Below, piece after piece: positions 25,145 to 34,648 of a stretch of DNA of 64,000 nucleotides. The position numbers were made by a program, and so were the translations under genes. The stretch is from Actinomadura craniellae (GTDB lineage Bacteria > Actinomycetota > Actinomycetes > Streptosporangiales > Streptosporangiaceae), in NCBI RefSeq assembly GCF_003289645.1, contig NZ_QLYX01000006.1, forward strand, positions 310,001 through 374,000, in the 5' to 3' direction. Below the pieces are notes generated by a model. That model was not told where the DNA came from and searched no databases. It saw nothing but the letters and a program-made list of their open reading frames with translations. Within the stretch, counting starts at the first letter, position 1. The number at the start of each line of letters is the position of its first letter.

Positions 25145-25911
25145 GCTACGAGGCGAAGTTCCGCGTCTGGCGTGGTGACGCGGGCGAGGGCGAGCTGACC
25201 GACTACACGGTCGAGGTGAACGAGGGCGAGGTCGTCCTCGACATCATCCACCGGTTGCAGGCCACCCAGGCCCCCGACCTGGCGGTGCGGTGGAACTGCA
25301 AGGCCGGCAAGTGCGGGTCGTGCTCGGCCGAGATCAACGGCATGCCGCGGCTGCTGTGCATGACCCGGATGTCGACGTTCTCCCCGGACGAGACGATCAC
25401 GGTGACCCCGGTGCGTACCTTCCCGGTCATCCGCGACCTGGTCACCGACGTGTCGTTCAACTACGAGAAGGCGCGGCAGATCCCGTCCTTCGACCCGGGC
25501 GACACCAAGCCCGGCGAGTTCCGGATGATGCAGCAGGACGTCGAGCGCTCGCAGGAGTTCCGCAAGTGCATCGAGTGCTTCCTGTGCAACAACGTCTGCC
25601 ACGTGATCCGTGACCACGAGGAGAACAAGGAGTCGTTCGCCGGGCCGCGCTTCCTGATGCGCATCTCCGAGCTGGAGATGCACCCGGCCGACGCCGCCGA
25701 CCGGCGCAAGATCGCGCAGGAGGACCACGGGCTGGGCTTCTGCAACATCACCAAGTGCTGCACCGAGGTCTGCCCCGAGCACATCAAGATCACTGACAAT
25801 GCGCTGATCCCGATGAAGGAGCGCGTGGCCGGCCAGAAGTACGACCCGCTGGTCTGGCTCGGCTCCAAGCTCGGCATCGTCAAGAAGGGCCAGGACACCC
25901 CCTCCGCCTGA
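25141..25911 (+). CDS. sdhB: succinate dehydrogenase iron-sulfur subunit
   Basis: A 256-residue electron-transfer subunit. The N-terminal ferredoxin fold has the 2Fe-2S Cys set in CKAGKCGSCSAEING and LLCMT. The C-terminal half has CIECFLCNNVC and CNITKCCTEVCPEHIKI for the 4Fe-4S and 3Fe-4S clusters. It receives electrons from the flavoprotein and passes them to the membrane subunit. The ATG overlaps the sdhA stop (ATGA). A long hairpin follows 71 bases later. Confidence 0.95.
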   Translation: MSYEAKFRVWRGDAGEGELTDYTVEVNEGEVVLDIIHRLQATQAPDLAVRWNCKAGKCGSCSAEINGMPRLLCMTRMSTFSPDETITVTPVRTFPVIRDLVTDVSFNYEKARQIPSFDPGDTKPGEFRMMQQDVERSQEFRKCIECFLCNNVCHVIRDHEENKESFAGPRFLMRISELEMHPADAADRRKIAQEDHGLGFCNITKCCTEVCPEHIKITDNALIPMKERVAGQKYDPLVWLGSKLGIVKKGQDTPSA

Positions 25912-25982
25912 GCCGAGGGAGCGAGCGCAGCGAGTGAGTGAGGTGAGGGCGGCGGTGAGCACCGCCTGATCCGAGGGAGCGA

Positions 25983-26026
25983 GGTGAGGGCGCCCCGGCC
26001 GGGATTCCGGCCGGGGCGCCCTCACC
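25983..26026. terminator. bidirectional terminator hairpin
   Basis: A perfect 20-base-pair stem (25983-26002 with 26007-26026) with a GATT loop lies between the convergent sdhB and metallopeptidase genes, ending three bases before the latter's stop. It should end transcription from both sides. The 70 bases before it contain two CGAGGGAGCGAG copies and related GAGCGAG/GAGTGAG stutter but no gene. Confidence 0.85.
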
Positions 26027-26029
26027 CGC

Positions 26030-26923
26030 TCAGCAGAAGATCAGGACGAAACAGCCGTGGGCGAAGTCCCACTCCTCGCCGTAGGAGTCCGGGTACGGCT
26101 TCCCGTCGGTGGATCCGGTGATCGTGCCGTCCATGTAGAGCCGCTTGAGTTCCCGCCGCGCGGCCTCCTCGCCGATCCGCGCCTCCTCCTCCTTGGTGAG
26201 CGGCGGCTGCTCGTTCTTCAGGCGGGCCTGCTCCTCCCGGTAGACCGCCTGGGTGTAGGCGGAGTCGTGGTTGCTCTCGTAGGGCATGTCGTAGATCTCG
26301 CCGGTCGGCCGGATCCGCTGGAGGTACTGGTTGGCCCGGATCCCCTGGAGGGTCGCCTCGACCTCCTCGTCGATCGCCGCGCTGATGTACTCCGCCCGGC
26401 CCATCCCCCAGACGAGGGGCGTGTAGCGGGTTTTGGCGTGGTGGGTCTCGTGGATGAAGGTCGCGGCCTGTGCCTCGGGTGATCTGCTGGTGTCCACGAT
26501 GATGGTGTGCGTGACGGGGTTGTAGTAGGAGCCGCCGCCGCGCCGGTAGACTACCGTCACCCCGTTCCGCTGCACCCATTCGAGTGCCTCGCGGCCGTAC
26601 GGGGTCTCGCGCAGTATCCGTTCGGTGGCGATCCGTTCGGGGTCCGGGAGCGGTTGCGGGACCGGGGGGCCGGGGCTCGGCCGCGGGACGGCCCGCGTGG
26701 GCGGGCCGGAGGCGTGGGGTGGTGCGGGCAGCGGCTCGGGATGGTTGTCCACCCGTGGCGGCACGCAGTCGCCGGTCACCCGGCAGAGGGACTGCCAGAG
26801 GCCGGAGGTGATCGTCCCGCCTGGGCCGGTGGTGGCGATCGCGGCCGTGACCGCGCCGATCAGCAGGATGACGGCCAGGTAGGAGGCGCCGCCCTCACCG
26901 CGGTCGGCCCGGTTCGTTCGCAT
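26030..26923 (-). CDS. pilin-module metallopeptidase (copy 1)
   Basis: This 297-residue protein starts with RADRGEGGASYL, one helix (about 15-35) and GLWQSLCRVTGDC, the same prepilin-like module as the pilin. A Pro-rich linker (50-85) leads to a domain with a gluzincin-type zinc site HETHH (158-162) after TFI and a downstream DEEVEA that may give the third ligand. This domain type occurs in toxin-like proteins. The C-terminus DGKPYPDSYGEEWDFAHGCF is strongly shared with the copy at 27739. It has its own upstream region with GGGCCC elements. Substrate unknown. Confidence 0.72.
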   Translation of the reverse strand: MRTNRADRGEGGASYLAVILLIGAVTAAIATTGPGGTITSGLWQSLCRVTGDCVPPRVDNHPEPLPAPPHASGPPTRAVPRPSPGPPVPQPLPDPERIATERILRETPYGREALEWVQRNGVTVVYRRGGGSYYNPVTHTIIVDTSRSPEAQAATFIHETHHAKTRYTPLVWGMGRAEYISAAIDEEVEATLQGIRANQYLQRIRPTGEIYDMPYESNHDSAYTQAVYREEQARLKNEQPPLTKEEEARIGEEAARRELKRLYMDGTITGSTDGKPYPDSYGEEWDFAHGCFVLIFC

Positions 26924-26943
26924 CGCCGCACGGTAAGCCGATC
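26924..26943 (-). promoter_or_regulatory. 5' region shared with the paralogous gene
   Basis: Read on the minus strand, the 20 bases before the ATG (GATCGGCTTACC then GTGCGGCG) nearly match the bases before the GTG of the other metallopeptidase gene (GATCCGCTTTACGG then TACGGCG). Conservation outside the coding region suggests either a recent duplication including the promoter or a selected element. Confidence 0.4.
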
Positions 26944-26951
26944 ATGCTCGG

Positions 26952-27000
26952 CGGCCCAGGGTCCCCGGGCCCATTCCCCGGACCTCATGGGGCTGGGCCC
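26952..27000. promoter_or_regulatory. GGGTCC/GGGCCC array before metallopeptidase copy 1
   Basis: GGGTCC (26959), GGGCCC (26967), GGACC (26980) and GGGCCC (26995) lie within 42 bases, upstream of the minus-strand gene ending its start at 26923. Same motif family as at 7780, 16172, 18434 and 28675. Confidence 0.45.
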
Positions 27001-27020
27001 GGGCGCACGGGGAGCCCAGG

Positions 27021-27767
27021 TCAGAGGGTGTAGGGGACCGGGAGGTCGTCGACGAGGGTCTCGGCCTTGTCCCGGACGGCGCCTGCGGCGGTGACGGTCA
27101 GGGTGTGCCGGCGCAGTTCCTGCTCGCGGACGGTGTAGGCGGTCACGGTGAACCCGCCGTCCGCGGCCCTGGCCTGGGGCGGGGCGATGGTGGGGCGGTA
27201 GCGGGCGATGACGGCGTTGCGGCGCTCGGCGTCCTCGCCGGTGATCCCCGGCCGGAACCTGATCTCGTTGACGCCGCCGACGACGTAGGTCAGCCGGCCG
27301 GTGTCGCGGGTGGTCTCCAGGTAGAGGCGGGCGAGCCGCTCGGCGGTGGCGGTGTCGGCGACCCGGCTTCCGTCCGCGGTGGTGACCTTGCCGAAGGCCG
27401 CCGGGTCGCCGGTCAGCAGGTACGCCTGCCCGGCGCCCGCGCCCACGTAGAACAGCACCGGGTGGGCGTTTTGCCGGTTGCTGACCTCGATGATGCGCCA
27501 GGTGCGCAGGAACGGCGCGGGCAGGGTGGTCAGCCGGGTGCCGTCCTCCTTGACCAGTCCCGCTTCCGCGGAGCGCCCGGCCCTGTTCAGCGCGGCACTG
27601 AGGGAGTCGCGGGTCTTCTCGTCCACGCGGACCCCTGGACTGCGTGATGGTCCCTCCGCGGCGTCCGGGCCGCCGGTGCATCCGGCCGCCAGGATCAGCG
27701 CGGTGAGGAGGGCCGCCGCGCGCGGCGGCCGCCGGCGCTCAGCAGAAGATCCACAGGAAGCAGTCAT
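27021..27767 (-). CDS. lipoprotein coupled to metallopeptidase copy 2
   Basis: A 248-residue exported lipoprotein with signal RRRPPRAAALLTALILAAGC. The ATG at 27767 lies inside the 3' end of the upstream metallopeptidase gene, overlapping it by 29 bases, and no other start fits the signal peptide. The mature part (ILFYVGAGAGQAYLLTGD-like strands, VRVDEKTRDSLSAALNRAG) matches no family I know. Tight coupling to a secreted protease-like gene makes an inhibitor or immunity role attractive but unproven. Confidence 0.65.
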   Translation of the reverse strand: MTASCGSSAERRRPPRAAALLTALILAAGCTGGPDAAEGPSRSPGVRVDEKTRDSLSAALNRAGRSAEAGLVKEDGTRLTTLPAPFLRTWRIIEVSNRQNAHPVLFYVGAGAGQAYLLTGDPAAFGKVTTADGSRVADTATAERLARLYLETTRDTGRLTYVVGGVNEIRFRPGITGEDAERRNAVIARYRPTIAPPQARAADGGFTVTAYTVREQELRRHTLTVTAAGAVRDKAETLVDDLPVPYTL

Positions 27768-28638
27768 GCGCGTCGTCCCATGCTTCTCCGTATCCGTCGA
27801 CATAGCTCTTCCCGTCGGTGGATCGGGTGATTTCGCCGCTGAGGAAGCCGCGTTTGAGTCGGTTCCATCCGGCCTCTTCACCGATCCGGCGTTTCTCCGC
27901 TTCGGTGAGCGGTGGTTGGTTGTTCTGCTTACGGGCCTCTTCCGCCCGCCGGATGGCTCGATCGTAGGACGCCTCGTACTGGGACTGGAACGGGATGTCC
28001 GGGACGCTGCCGGGGGGCCGGACCGCCTGGAGTTGCTGGTTGGCCCGGATCGCGAGGATGACGCTCTCGACCTCCTCGTTGATGGACGCGTCGATGTACT
28101 CGTCGCGTCCCATCTTCTTGGGGTCGGGGGTTCCGTCGTGCCGGGCGTGGTTGACCTCGTGCACGAAGGTCGCGGCCTGGGCTTCGGGCGTTCTGCTGCT
28201 GTCCACGTAGAAGGTGTTGGTGCTGCCTCGGTAGAAGGAGCCCCCACCGGGGCGGTAGACCACCGCCACCCCGTTCTGCCGCACCCATTCGAGTGCCTCG
28301 CGGCCGAGCGGGGTCTCGTTGAGCACCCGTTCGGTGGCGACCTGTTCGGAGTCGGACGGAGGTGGCGGTCCGGGGCTGGGGTTCGGCAGCCGGGTGGGCT
28401 CCGGGAGCCGCCGGCCGGGGTTGAGGGGCGGCCGTGGCAGCAGGCTGGGTTCGTCTTCGGCCTGTGCCTGGGCGGGCCCGCAGCCGCCGGTGACCCGGCA
28501 GATGGAGCGTTCGACGCCGGAGGTGATCGTCGCACCGATCCCGGTGGTGGCGACCACGGTCACGGCCGCACCGATCAGCACGATGACGGCGATGTAGGAG
28601 GCGCTGCCTTCGCCGCGGTCGGCCCGGTTCGCACGCAC
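27739..28638 (-). CDS. pilin-module metallopeptidase (copy 2)
   Basis: A 299-residue paralogue of the gene at 26030: module RADRGEGSASYI, a helix, GVERSICRVTGGC, a longer Pro-rich linker (50-90) and the metallopeptidase domain with HEVNHARH (zinc His160, Glu161, His164) and NEEVES downstream. Sequence between linker and zinc site (GREALEWVRQNGVAVVYRPGG) closely follows copy 1, so the pair arose by duplication. GTG start. The lipoprotein gene overlaps its end. The shared ending CFLWIFC has two Cys. Confidence 0.72.
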   Translation of the reverse strand: MRANRADRGEGSASYIAVIVLIGAAVTVVATTGIGATITSGVERSICRVTGGCGPAQAQAEDEPSLLPRPPLNPGRRLPEPTRLPNPSPGPPPPSDSEQVATERVLNETPLGREALEWVRQNGVAVVYRPGGGSFYRGSTNTFYVDSSRTPEAQAATFVHEVNHARHDGTPDPKKMGRDEYIDASINEEVESVILAIRANQQLQAVRPPGSVPDIPFQSQYEASYDRAIRRAEEARKQNNQPPLTEAEKRRIGEEAGWNRLKRGFLSGEITRSTDGKSYVDGYGEAWDDAHDCFLWIFC

Positions 28639-28674
28639 CGCCGTACCGTAAAGCGGATCTTTTCGAGGAGACCA

Positions 28675-28716
28675 GGGTCTTGGGACCCATGCCCGGACCC
28701 AGCGCGTGCGGGGTCC
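28675..28716. promoter_or_regulatory. GGGACCC array before metallopeptidase copy 2
   Basis: GGGTCTTGGGACCCA (28675-28689), GGACCC (28695) and GGGTCC (28711) lie 37-78 bases upstream of the minus-strand GTG at 28638. Same element family as the arrays listed above. Confidence 0.45.
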
Positions 28717-28735
28717 GACCTCGATCGGTGGTGTG

Positions 28736-28775
28736 CCGGGCGGGCGGCGTGCCTCCGCCTCCGCCGCCCACCCGG
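28736..28775. other. long GC hairpin between divergent genes
   Basis: A 14-base-pair stem with one C-A mismatch (28736-28749 with 28762-28775) and a 12-base loop. It lies between the promoter array of the metallopeptidase gene and the crp-like gene, so a terminator role is not obvious. It may belong to the leader of the crp-like transcript. The AT-richer stretch at 28811-28850 is the likely promoter area; no gene is seen in 28639-28923. Confidence 0.4.
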
Positions 28776-28923
28776 GCCGGTGTCCTGTCCCCTGAGCACA
28801 CCGCGATCCACCTTTACGAAAAGTCAGGTGTGGGGATAGGGAAAAATACACACAAGCCACGGCGTGTGCGTGATCGGGTCGATGGGAGTGCCATGATGTC
28901 CCGTTCACGGAGGGGAGAAGCCC

Positions 28924-29634
28924 ATGAGCCCGATCGAGCGGGGATCGTTTCTCGCCGACCTCACCCCGGAGGAGCGAGCCGATCTGGAGCAGCGCGGCCG
29001 GGTGCGTCCCTGGGATCGAGGTGAGGTGCTGTTCCGGGAGGGCGAGCCCTCGGGCTGGGTGGCGATCCTGCTGTCGGGCCGGGTCAAGGCGTCCTCGCAC
29101 GGGCTGAACGGCGGCGAGGTGCTGCTGGCGGTGCGCGGGCCCGGGGCGCTGATGGGCGAGATCTCGGTGATCGACGGCCTGCCCCGGTCGGCGACCGTCT
29201 CGACCATGGAGCCCGTCGAGGCGCTGGTGGTGAACGCGGCCGACTTCCTGGGTTTCCTGGCCGCGCACAGCCGGGTCTCCCTGCTGATCATGCGGATGCT
29301 CTGCGCGCGGTGGCGGGACGCCGACCGCAAGCGGGTGGAGTTCGGGATGTACGACGCGACGGGCCGGGTGGCCCAGCGGCTGGTCGAACTGGCCGAGCGG
29401 TACGGCGTCCCGTACCGGCTCGGCGGGGCGGCGGCGGGACGGGCCGGCGAGCAGCCGCAGAGCCTGCGGATCACGCTCAACATCAGCCAGGAGGAGCTGG
29501 CCGGCTGGGTCGGCGCGTCCCGCGAGGCGGTGAGCAAGGCGCTGCGCACGCTGCGGGCGCACGGCTGGATCGAGACGGGCCGCCGCAGCCTGATCGTCCA
29601 CGACCTGCAGGCGCTGCGCCGGCACGCCCGCTGA
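28924..29634 (+). CDS. Crp/Fnr-family transcription regulator
   Basis: The 236-residue protein has a cyclic-nucleotide-binding domain (about 10-125, GEVLFREGEPSGWVAILLSGRVK, GEISVIDGLPRSATV) and a winged helix-turn-helix (about 160-230, NISQEELAGWVGASREAVSKAL). The Arg in PRSATV matches the cAMP-binding position. No Fe-S Cys cluster is present, so it is Crp-like rather than Fnr-like. ATG with GGAGGGGAGAAG just upstream. A Crp-like site lies before the sdh operon at 22221; that link is inference. Confidence 0.92.
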   Translation: MSPIERGSFLADLTPEERADLEQRGRVRPWDRGEVLFREGEPSGWVAILLSGRVKASSHGLNGGEVLLAVRGPGALMGEISVIDGLPRSATVSTMEPVEALVVNAADFLGFLAAHSRVSLLIMRMLCARWRDADRKRVEFGMYDATGRVAQRLVELAERYGVPYRLGGAAAGRAGEQPQSLRITLNISQEELAGWVGASREAVSKALRTLRAHGWIETGRRSLIVHDLQALRRHAR

Positions 29635-29664
29635 GCCCGCCCCGGAATCGAAGCTGAAAAGTCG

Positions 29665-29679
29665 ATAGCCGTACGGTAT
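29665..29679. promoter_or_regulatory. degenerate ATAGCC dyad before the LysR gene
   Basis: ATAGCC GTA CGGTAT keeps the left arm of the dyads at 22153 and 34127 exactly and changes two bases of the right arm. T-N11-A spacing is kept. It ends five bases before the GTG, so binding would block transcription or initiation of the regulator gene, as in LysR autoregulation. Confidence 0.45.
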
Positions 29680-29684
29680 GCAGA

Positions 29685-30671
29685 GTGCAGTTGCAACAGC
29701 TGGCGTACTTCGTCGCCGTGGCCGACACGCGCCACTTCACGCAGGCGGCGGAGACGCTGGGGGTGGCCCAGCCGTCCCTGTCGAAGCAGATCCGCGCGCT
29801 GGAGACCGAACTGGGCGCCGCCCTGTTCAGCCGGGCGCGCGGCAACATCACCCTGACCCCGGCCGGGGAGGCGCTGCTGCCGCTGGCCAAGCGCATCCTC
29901 GCCGATGCCGACACGGCCCGCCTGGAGGTGCAGGAACTCGCGGGGCTGCGCCGCGGGCGGGTCCGGCTGGGCGCGACGCCGTCGCTGTGCGCGGGCCTGC
30001 TCGCCGACGTGCTGCGCCGGTTCCACGACGCCTATCCCGGGATCGGCCTGGTCGTGGAGGAGGGCGGCTCCCACGACCTCGTCCGCGACCTGAGCCGGGG
30101 CCTGCTGGACCTGGCGCTGGTGATCCTGCCGCTGGCGGGTGACGCGCCCCTGGCCACCACGGCGATCCTGCGCGAGCGGCTGGTCGTGGCCTCGCCGGCC
30201 GGCGGCACGGGCCAGGCCCGGCCGCCGCGCCGCCCCTATGTCAGGATCGAGGACCTCCGGAACCGCCCCCTGGTGATGTTCCGGTCCGGGTACGACCTGC
30301 GCGAGGCGACCATCAACGCCTGCCGCCAGGCCGGCTTCGAGCCGCGGTTCGCCGTCGAGGGCGGTGAGATGGATGCCGTGCTGCGCTTCGTCGAGGCGGG
30401 GCTGGGCATCGCCGTGGTGCCGAGCATGGTGCTGGCGGGCCGGCCCCGGCTCCGCGGCACGCCGCTGGCGGTGGACGACACCGCGGGGCGGAGCCGCGAC
30501 CACCCGCCCGGGCCGTCCGGCCTGCTGCGCACGGTCGCGCTGGCGCACCGTAAGGACGTGGCGCCGACGCACGCGGCCCGCGCCTTCCAGGCCACCCTGG
30601 AGGCGTTCCTCGTCGAGGCGACCCGGACGGGCGGCCTGCCGGCGGGCGTGGAGTCGCTGGTCCGGCCCTGA
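29685..30671 (+). CDS. LysR-family transcription regulator
   Basis: A 328-residue LysR-type protein: N-terminal winged helix (MQLQQLAYFVAVADTRHFTQAAETLGVAQPSLSKQIR in pattern, residues 1-60) and a periplasmic-binding-like effector domain (about 88-300). GTG start, with a probable operator directly before it. It ends three bases from the convergent second sdh operon. Its place between two sdh operons and the shared dyads suggest that it regulates succinate/fumarate metabolism. Confidence 0.92.
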   Translation: MQLQQLAYFVAVADTRHFTQAAETLGVAQPSLSKQIRALETELGAALFSRARGNITLTPAGEALLPLAKRILADADTARLEVQELAGLRRGRVRLGATPSLCAGLLADVLRRFHDAYPGIGLVVEEGGSHDLVRDLSRGLLDLALVILPLAGDAPLATTAILRERLVVASPAGGTGQARPPRRPYVRIEDLRNRPLVMFRSGYDLREATINACRQAGFEPRFAVEGGEMDAVLRFVEAGLGIAVVPSMVLAGRPRLRGTPLAVDDTAGRSRDHPPGPSGLLRTVALAHRKDVAPTHAARAFQATLEAFLVEATRTGGLPAGVESLVRP

Positions 30672-30674
30672 GGG

Positions 30675-31417
30675 CTACCGCTTCCCGCCGGCCTTGAGGT
30701 AGTCGTGGTTGAGCCGAGCGATGGTGTCCAGCGGGATGCCCTTGGGGCAGGCCACGGTGCACTCGCCGGTGTTGGTGCAGCCGCCGAAGCCCAGGTCGTC
30801 GTGGGTGGCGACCATGTCGACCACCCGGGAGTCGCGCTCGGGCTGGCCCTGCGGCAGCAGGCCCAGGTGGGTGACCTTCGCGGCGGTGAACAGCATGGCG
30901 GACCCGTTCGGGCAGGCCGCCACGCAGGCGCCGCAGCCGATGCACTCGGCGGCCTCGAACGCCCGGTCGGCGTCCGGCTTGGGCACCGGCACCGCGTGCG
31001 CGTCCGGGGCCGACCCGGTCGGCGCCGAGATGTACCCGCCGGCCTCGATGATCTTGTCGAAGGCGGACCGGTCGACCACCAGATCCTTGATCACCGGGAA
31101 CGGGCGGGCCCGCCACGGCTCGATGTCGACGACCTCGCCGTCCTTGAACTTGCGCAGGTGGAGCTGGCAGGTGGTGGTGGCCCGCTCCGGCCCGTGCGGG
31201 GTGCCGTTGATGACCAGCGAGCACATGCCGCAGATGCCCTCGCGGCAGTCGTGGTCGAAGGCGATCGGCTCCTCGCCCTTCAGCGCCAGCCGCTCGTTCA
31301 GGACGTCGAGCATCTCCAGGAACGACATGTCCGGGGAGAGGTCGTCCACCTCGTAGGTGACCATCCGGCCCTTGTCCTCGGGGCCCTTCTGGCGCCAGAC
31401 GCGCAGGGTGAGCTTCA

Positions 31418-31418
<1 letters not shown>
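30675..31418 (-). CDS. sdhB: second succinate dehydrogenase iron-sulfur subunit
   Basis: A 247-residue iron-sulfur subunit of the second complex. The 2Fe-2S Cys residues are in [15 protein letters not shown] and [21 protein letters not shown] and [17 protein letters not shown] give the other clusters. It is clearly different from the sdhB at 25141 in sequence and spacing and resembles the class B enzymes with a single cytochrome b subunit. Its ATG shares one base with the flavoprotein stop (TAATG on the minus strand). Confidence 0.93.
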
Positions 31419-33390
<1,972 letters not shown>

Positions 33391-33394
<4 letters not shown>

Positions 33395-34068
33395 GACCCC
33401 ACTCCGACCAGGACGGCGACGGGCACGGCCAGGAAGCCCACCACGAGCGCGACCGCGTACCCGGTCGCGACCAGGTCGAGCGTCCTCGCGTCGCCGCGGC
33501 CCAGGCTCTGGAACGCCGACCGCAGGCCGTGCTGGACGTGGAAGCCGAGCACGATCACGGCGAGGGCGTAGAACAGCGTCACGTACCAGCGCTCGGGTGC
33601 GAAGTCCGCCACCACGTTGGCGTGCACCTCGCCGTGCTCGCCGTGCGGGTTCAGCACGCCGACCGTCAGGTCGAGCAGGTGGTAGACGACGAACAGCGCG
33701 ACGATCACCCCGCCCCACCGCATGGTGCGGGCCGCGTACGACCCCTGCACCGCCGGGCGGTGCCGGTACCGCACCGGCCGGGCCCGCCGGGCCCGTACCG
33801 CGAGCGAGGTGGCGGTGCCGATGTGCAGCAGCACGCACAGCAGCAGGCCGGTGCGCTGGATCCACAGGAACCACTCGTGGTGCAGCGCGGGGGCGCCGAT
33901 GGTGCGCAGCCAGGCGGCATAGCCGTCGAACTCCTCCGCCCCGAAGAAGAACTTCAGGTTGCCCACCATGTGGGCGGTCACGAAGAGGAGGAGGAGACCG
34001 CCGGTCACGGCCATGACGGCCTTCTTGCCGACGGTCGACCGGTAGAGCTGGGGAATCGCTGGGGCCAC
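33391..34068 (-). CDS. sdhC: succinate dehydrogenase cytochrome b subunit
   Basis: A 225-residue membrane subunit with five helices and the family's His ligands ([41 protein letters not shown]), fitting a di-heme cytochrome b558-type SdhC that needs no SdhD. It anchors the flavoprotein and iron-sulfur subunits and reduces menaquinone in related bacteria. GTG start. The dyad at 34127-34141 lies 58 bases upstream. Confidence 0.92.
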
Positions 34069-34126
34069 CCGCGCACGGTAGGTCGGCGCTGGTCAGCCGG
34101 TCCAAGTCATGGAAACTCTGGTTTCG

Positions 34127-34141
34127 ATAGCCGCAGGCTAT
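34127..34141. promoter_or_regulatory. ATAGCC-N3-GGCTAT dyad upstream of second sdh operon
   Basis: A perfect 15-base dyad, ATAGCC GCA GGCTAT, identical in both arms to the one at 22153-22167. It lies 58 bases before the sdhC start on the minus strand, a normal place for a LysR-type operator. See also 29665-29679. Confidence 0.55.
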
Positions 34142-34207
34142 GAAGCGAGCAGGCGGGGGGTTTTGTCTGCTTTGTCGCTCTGTGTCGGGTGAGGGACCTC
34201 ACAGCGC

Positions 34208-34648
34208 TCAGCGGGGCAGCTTCACCACCGAGACGAAGAAGTCGTCGATCTGCCGCACCACCCGGATGAACTGGTCGAAGTCCACCGGCTTGGCCACGTA
34301 CGCGTTGGCGTGCAACTCGTAGCTGCGCAGGATGTCCTCCTCGGCCTCCGACGTGGTGAGCACCACCACCGGGATGGACCGCAGCTCCGGATCAGCCTTG
34401 ATCTCGCCCAGCACCTCGCGCCCGTCCTTGCGGGGCAGGTTGAGGTCGAGCAGCACCAGGTCGGGCCGGTCGGCCTCCGCGTACGGCTCGTCGCGCCGCA
34501 GGTAGGCCATCGCCTCTTCACCGTCGCTCACCACGGTCAGGTTGTTCTTGACCTTGTAGTCGGTGAACGCCTCCCGGGTCAGCAGCACGTCACCGGGGTC
34601 GTCCTCCACCAGCAGGACCTCGATCGGGCTGGGCGTCGGCTCGTTCAT
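34208..34648 (-). CDS. single-domain response regulator (Rcp1-like)
   Basis: A 146-residue stand-alone receiver. Visible are [19 protein letters not shown] (acidic pocket), [12 protein letters not shown] (phospho-acceptor Asp near 68), [13 protein letters not shown] and AYVAKPVDF with the conserved Lys. Such receivers serve phytochrome-like kinases as phosphate sinks or shuttles. Its ATG lies 59 bases inside the end of the upstream kinase gene, so they are coupled. Confidence 0.9.
   Translation of the reverse strand: MNEPTPSPIEVLLVEDDPGDVLLTREAFTDYKVKNNLTVVSDGEEAMAYLRRDEPYAEADRPDLVLLDLNLPRKDGREVLGEIKADPELRSIPVVVLTTSEAEEDILRSYELHANAYVAKPVDFDQFIRVVRQIDDFFVSVVKLPR

Noticed and set aside
25912-25980. 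GAGCGAG/GAGTGAG stutter after sdhB as a possible repeat element
   Set aside because: Short imperfect copies in a terminator region are frequent in GC-rich genomes; there are no regular spacers or flanking features.
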